A stretch of 9,415 bases of DNA from G020353355 sp050116155 (GTDB lineage Bacteria; Desulfobacterota; Desulfobacteria; Desulfobacterales; JAHEIW01), in assembly GCA_050116155.1 (NCBI GenBank), contig JASFPE010000187.1:1-9415 (forward strand), read 5' to 3'. A program made the position numbers and the translations under genes. The notes below the pieces were generated by a model. It was not told the origin of the DNA. It saw nothing but the letters and a program-made list of their open reading frames with translations, and ran no database searches. How positions within the stretch are numbered: the first letter of the stretch is position 1; every line of letters starts with the position of its first letter. Shown here one piece after another: positions 6,571 through 9,415 of this stretch.

Positions 6571-6599
6571 TTGAATCTGCAGGCTTTATTACAAATAAT
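6571..6599 (+). promoter_or_regulatory. Candidate sigma-70-type promoter before the hydroxyacid dehydrogenase
   Basis: TTGAAT (6571-6576) and AATAAT (6594-6599) are separated by 17 bp, about 45 bp before the ATG at 6645. They match the consensus at 4 of 6 and 5 of 6 positions. The region is AT-rich, so chance matches are likely. It would give the two dehydrogenase genes their own transcript. Confidence 0.35.
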
Positions 6600-6644
6600 A
6601 TCCCAATCTCTCAAGTTTTAAAGCTTTCTATGTTGAGGTAACTA

Positions 6645-7577
6645 ATGAAAGTCGTCATCATCGGAGAATTTTCTGAGACATCCAAACGGCTGATTAAGGA
6701 TCTCTTTCCCGCAGGTTGGTCCATTGCCATCGGCAAATTTGAAGAATTGAATACTGCATTGGGCGATGCCGAGGTCATCATTCCAGAGCACGTATTGATT
6801 GACGCCCCTTTTCTGGACGGCCTGAAACATCTCAGGCTCGTTCAAACCGGGGCCGGTTTTGACAATGTGGACATCGATGCCTGCACCCAAAGAGGCATCT
6901 ATGTTGCCAATGCTTCAGGCGTCAATGCGGTTGCAGTTGCCGAGCACGTATTTGCCTTTATCCTCTGCTGGTACAAAAACATGGCATACCTGGACGGAAT
7001 GATGAAACATGGTGCCTACAGGGTGGATTACAGCGGTGCCGAGCTGGCCAATAAGGTGATCGGAATCATCGGTCTTGGAAATATCGGCAAACAGGTGGCC
7101 GGTTTTGCCCATGCTTTTAAAATGAAGGTCTTGGGTTATGATATTCGTTCGGTCGATTTTGAAGGTGACGTTGAATTTACCGAATTTACAACGCTACTTA
7201 AAAAGTCAGATATTATCAGTCTAAGTGTCTTTTCCAACGCCGAGACTCGCCACATGATCAGTCACGCGGAACTGGCATTGATGAAACCGGATGCCTTTTT
7301 GATTAACACATCGCGCGGACCGGTTGTCCACGAGGCGGCGCTGATTGAGGCCCTGCAGTCACATAAAATCGGAGGTGCGGGGCTTGATGTTTACGAAACC
7401 GAGCCCTTGCCGCAGGACAGCCCCTTGCGCAAGCTGCATAACGCTATTCTGACGCCGCATACCGCCGGAAGGCCGGACGCCCTCAAATTCCATAAACACC
7501 GGTATGAGTTTTTCATCGAAAACATCCGCCGGGTTTCGGAGGGAAAGACACCCGTTAATGCCTTGAATAAATTTTGA
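6645..7577 (+). CDS. NAD-dependent D-2-hydroxyacid dehydrogenase family protein
   Basis: This 310-residue cytoplasmic oxidoreductase interconverts a 2-hydroxyacid (or similar) and its 2-oxo form with NAD. The Rossmann motif is GLGNIG (143-148). Asp166 at the end of the next strand (VLGYDIRS) favours NAD over NADP. The catalytic set is complete: Arg224 in NTSRGPVVHE, Glu253 in LDVYETEP and His272 in TPHTAG. The substrate loop reads VQTGAGFDNVD (66-76). Phosphite dehydrogenase PtxD has a required Lys just before the GFDN of this loop; here the residue is Ala70, so PtxD activity is unlikely. GAGG sits 6 nt before the start. It follows a 304-bp repeat-filled gap and precedes the alcohol dehydrogenase. 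Possible roles are oxidation of a hydroxy-phosphonate such as phosphonolactate, or handling a C2/C3 product. The family is sure and the substrate is not. Confidence 0.88.
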   Translation: MKVVIIGEFSETSKRLIKDLFPAGWSIAIGKFEELNTALGDAEVIIPEHVLIDAPFLDGLKHLRLVQTGAGFDNVDIDACTQRGIYVANASGVNAVAVAEHVFAFILCWYKNMAYLDGMMKHGAYRVDYSGAELANKVIGIIGLGNIGKQVAGFAHAFKMKVLGYDIRSVDFEGDVEFTEFTTLLKKSDIISLSVFSNAETRHMISHAELALMKPDAFLINTSRGPVVHEAALIEALQSHKIGGAGLDVYETEPLPQDSPLRKLHNAILTPHTAGRPDALKFHKHRYEFFIENIRRVSEGKTPVNALNKF

Positions 7578-7583
7578 TGGTCT

Positions 7584-7779
7584 CGTAAAAAAGTTTCAAT
7601 CTCGTCACTCCGGCGAAAGCCGGAGTCCAGTGCCTTTTCATAGTGTTACGATACTGGATGCCGGATCAAGCCTGCCCTCAACTTGATTGGGGGTCCGGCA
7701 TGACGGGCAGAAATTAGGCACTTTTCTGAATTATGACACAGTCTGTTTCGCCGGAATGACAATAAATTGACTTTTTACG
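7584..7779. repeat. Inverted-repeat element of about 196 bp (MITE- or REP-like)
   Basis: The left end (7584-7618) begins cgtaaaaaagt and ends cgtcactccggcgaaa. The right end (7746-7779) is its approximate reverse complement (tttcgccggaatgacaa, then attgactttttacg). The inner 17 bp match at 15 positions, and the outer parts match with small gaps. Inside are ACTCCGGC-GAAA-GCCGGAGT (7607-7626), a perfect 8-bp stem with a GAAA loop, and ATGCCGGA/TCCGGCAT (7658-7665, 7694-7701) with an inner TCAAG/CTTGA. There is no transposase gene. From general knowledge, cgtcattccggcgaaagccgg repeats are dispersed in many bacterial genomes. The copy fills almost the whole gap 7578-7830. Confidence 0.75.
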
Positions 7780-7796
7780 AATCTTTTATTTTTAAT
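7767..7796 (+). promoter_or_regulatory. Candidate promoter for the alcohol dehydrogenase, partly inside the repeat end
   Basis: TTGACT (7767-7772) and TTTAAT (7791-7796) are 18 bp apart and each match the sigma-70 consensus at five of six positions. The -10 lies 34 bp before the ATG at 7831. The -35 lies within the right terminus of the inverted-repeat element, so the element may supply part of the promoter. A small CTGTTT/AAACAG stem (7805-7819) would fall in the leader just before the AGAGGA ribosome site. No transcript data support this. Confidence 0.45.
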
Positions 7797-7830
7797 GAAA
7801 TGGACTGTTTTTGAAACAGAGGAATAATCT

Positions 7831-8925
7831 ATGGCCAAGAAAGCAAAAGCGGCCGTAATGACCGCAACCAAAAAAGATCTGGAAATTCTGCGTTACCCTC
7901 TGCCCCAGGTTGAAAGGGGTTGTATTCTGGTGAAGATAACCTGCTGCACCATATGCGGGTCTGATGTTCACTCCTGGGTGGGTCGCAGAACGGCACCGAC
8001 ACCCATTATACTGGGCCATGAAATCGTCGGCACCATTGTCGAATTGGGAGAAGGTGTTACCCACGACTCTGCAGATCGCCCGCTGAATGTCGGCGACCGA
8101 ATCACCTGGACGATCATGGATAACTGCGGCAAGTGTTATTACTGCCGTGAAAAAGGACTGATGATGAAGTGTCGGCATCTAAAAAAGTACGGCCATGATA
8201 GTTGTGCCGAACCGCCCCATTTTGTCGGTGGATTTGCCGAGTATTGCTACATCACACCGGGTACCTGTGTCATTAAGGTTCCGGATAATTTAACCGATGA
8301 AGAAGTCGCCCCGGCTAACTGTGCCTTGGCTACCGTTGTGGCCGGATGGGAGGCTGCCGATATTAAGCCGTTTGAAAATGTTTTAATCCAGGGAGCCGGT
8401 GCGCTCGGTTTTTATGCAGCCGCACTGGCTAAGCATTACGGATGCCGCCGTATTATTGTGACCGATATTCTGGATCATCGCCTTGAGTTTATCAAGGCTT
8501 TTGGTGCTACGGATCCTTTAAACGTTAAGGCCTTGTCTGATAAACAAATTGTTGCCGCCGTTCAAGATTTGACCGATGGATTCGGGGTCGACGGCGTGAT
8601 GGAAGTTGCCGGAATTCCCGATCTCATTCCGCTGGGTTTGAAATGTCTTCGAACTGGAGGACGCTATATTGAAATTGGCAACTCTTTTCCGGATGCCACC
8701 TTTAGCTACGATGCCTGCGATATCGTCTGGCGTCGATTGACCCTCAAAGGCATCCACAACTACGATGCGAGGCATTTGCAAATGGGGGTTGATCTCCTTT
8801 CCATGACTCACGAGATTTTTCCCTTCAAAGATATTGTTATGCACAGGGTCAGCTTAGATGACATCAATGAGGGAATGCGCCTGGCGGAATCCGGTCAGGT
8901 TGTCCGAGTTGCCGTACTGCCCTGA
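7831..8925 (+). CDS. Zinc-dependent alcohol dehydrogenase, phosphonate-catabolism associated (HpnZ-like)
   Basis: This 364-residue medium-chain dehydrogenase oxidises an alcohol or reduces an aldehyde with NAD(H). Catalytic zinc ligands are C42 (TICGSDVH), H63 with E64 (LGHEIVG) and probably C164 (ANCALATV). The structural zinc knuckle is C99, C102, C105 and C114, with eight residues in the last interval where seven is usual. The Rossmann motif is GAGALG (188-193), and D212 suggests NAD preference. The blocks GDRITW, KCRHLKKYGHDSC, GGFAEYC, PGTCVIKVPD and the CALATV region resemble the alcohol dehydrogenases repeatedly found beside PhnX-like hydrolases and described as phosphonate-catabolism associated. 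It could make phosphonoacetaldehyde from 2-hydroxyethylphosphonate, or reduce the aldehyde released by the hydrolase; the sequence does not decide. AGAGGA lies 7 nt before the ATG. An EamA transporter gene starts 46 bp downstream. Confidence 0.88.
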   Translation: MAKKAKAAVMTATKKDLEILRYPLPQVERGCILVKITCCTICGSDVHSWVGRRTAPTPIILGHEIVGTIVELGEGVTHDSADRPLNVGDRITWTIMDNCGKCYYCREKGLMMKCRHLKKYGHDSCAEPPHFVGGFAEYCYITPGTCVIKVPDNLTDEEVAPANCALATVVAGWEAADIKPFENVLIQGAGALGFYAAALAKHYGCRRIIVTDILDHRLEFIKAFGATDPLNVKALSDKQIVAAVQDLTDGFGVDGVMEVAGIPDLIPLGLKCLRTGGRYIEIGNSFPDATFSYDACDIVWRRLTLKGIHNYDARHLQMGVDLLSMTHEIFPFKDIVMHRVSLDDINEGMRLAESGQVVRVAVLP

Positions 8926-8971
8926 TGTTGCTCACCGATACATTGACATCAATCAAATTGGAAACGCTAAC

Positions 8972-9415
8972 ATGAGCGGGATAGCCCTGGGGATCGTTCT
9001 CGTTGCGGCATTTCTGCATGCCGGCTGGAATTATTTAACCAAAAAAAGCCATCATAAAATTGTCTTTGTCTGGTGTTTTCTATCCGTCACGCTGATCCTT
9101 TATTTCCCCATGGTGCTTTACTTCTGGCTGTCGACGACCCTTACATCCAAGGGACTTTATTGCATACTTGCCAGTGCTTTTCTGCATGCTTTTTATTTTT
9201 GGACATTGAGCAAAGCATACGAGGGCGGAGATCTTTCCTTGGTTTATCCGATTGCCAGGGGATCAATGCCTTTGTTTGTGACTTTTCTGGCCATAATTTT
9301 GATTCACGAAAAACTCTCCGGCAGCGGTATTTCCGGTATTATTCTGGTGGTATTTGGCATCTATGTTGTCCATTTACGATCTTTTTCCCGGCAGTCATTT
9401 CTCGAACCAGTTTTG
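8972..9415 (+). CDS. EamA/DMT-family membrane transporter, N-terminal half (runs off the window)
   Basis: The frame opens at ATG 8972 and stays open to the last base, giving 148 residues. A full member of this family has about 280-300. It is a multi-pass inner-membrane protein made of two EamA repeats, of which the first is seen. Hydrophobic helices lie near 3-18, 31-52, 62-78, 98-112 and 116-134. Recognisable motifs are FLHAGWNYLTKK (14-25), SKAYEGGDLSLVYPIARG (79-96) and a final HEKLSGSGISGIILVVFGIYVV stretch (112-133), typical of the drug/metabolite transporter superfamily. GGAAA lies upstream, about 9 nt from the start. As the last gene of the row it may export or import a pathway metabolite. 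The substrate cannot be predicted from sequence, and membership of the pathway rests on position alone. Confidence 0.8.
   Translation, partial: MSGIALGIVLVAAFLHAGWNYLTKKSHHKIVFVWCFLSVTLILYFPMVLYFWLSTTLTSKGLYCILASAFLHAFYFWTLSKAYEGGDLSLVYPIARGSMPLFVTFLAIILIHEKLSGSGISGIILVVFGIYVVHLRSFSRQSFLEPVL

Noticed and set aside
6645..7577. Phosphite dehydrogenase (PtxD) call
   Set aside because: The PtxD lysine before GFDN is replaced by Ala70, and the His region reads TPHTAG where PtxD has TPHIGS. A general hydroxyacid dehydrogenase fits better.

Overview
The window carries nine protein genes, all on the + strand. It begins inside one gene and ends inside another. Most of it reads as a phosphonate-type uptake and degradation locus. 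The base composition is moderate. The gaps between genes are filled with several families of dyad and tandem repeats (caggtgtcaggtttcagg-type, tggaatNN-type, ctaaagt-type, cgtcattccggcgaaagccgg-type). From general familiarity I associate these with sulfate-reducing Desulfobacterota (Desulfobacterales). That placement is inference. Nothing in the window, such as an rRNA, fixes the taxonomy.

Region 1-3718 is an ABC importer: the C-terminal part of a PhnD-type binding protein, a PhnC ATPase and two different PhnE permeases. The usual phnD-phnC-phnE order is broken by two long gaps. One lies between phnD and phnC and holds tandem repeats and a terminator-like hairpin. The other lies between the two permease genes and holds an inverted pair of 8-bp repeat arrays. 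Region 3784-4638 encodes a secreted PstS-like binding protein with no PstC, PstA or PstB partner in view.

Region 4678-6340 pairs a PhnX-like HAD hydrolase, which keeps the phosphonatase cap lysine and lacks the second Asp of motif I, with a xylose-isomerase-like TIM-barrel protein. They are separated by one base. Region 6645-8925 holds an NAD-type D-2-hydroxyacid dehydrogenase and a zinc-dependent alcohol dehydrogenase of the kind described as phosphonate-catabolism associated (HpnZ-like). An EamA/DMT-family membrane transporter starts at 8972 and runs off the window.

Working model (inference): PhnCDE imports an organophosphonate. One or both dehydrogenases make or consume an oxo-phosphonate or its aldehyde product, and the PhnX-like enzyme splits the C-P bond to free phosphate. 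No PhnW transaminase, C-P lyase gene or oxygen-dependent FAD oxidase lies in the window. The set therefore looks like a variant, possibly anaerobic, phosphonate route whose substrate is unknown. The TIM-barrel protein, the PstS-like protein and the hydroxyacid dehydrogenase are the parts without an assigned role.
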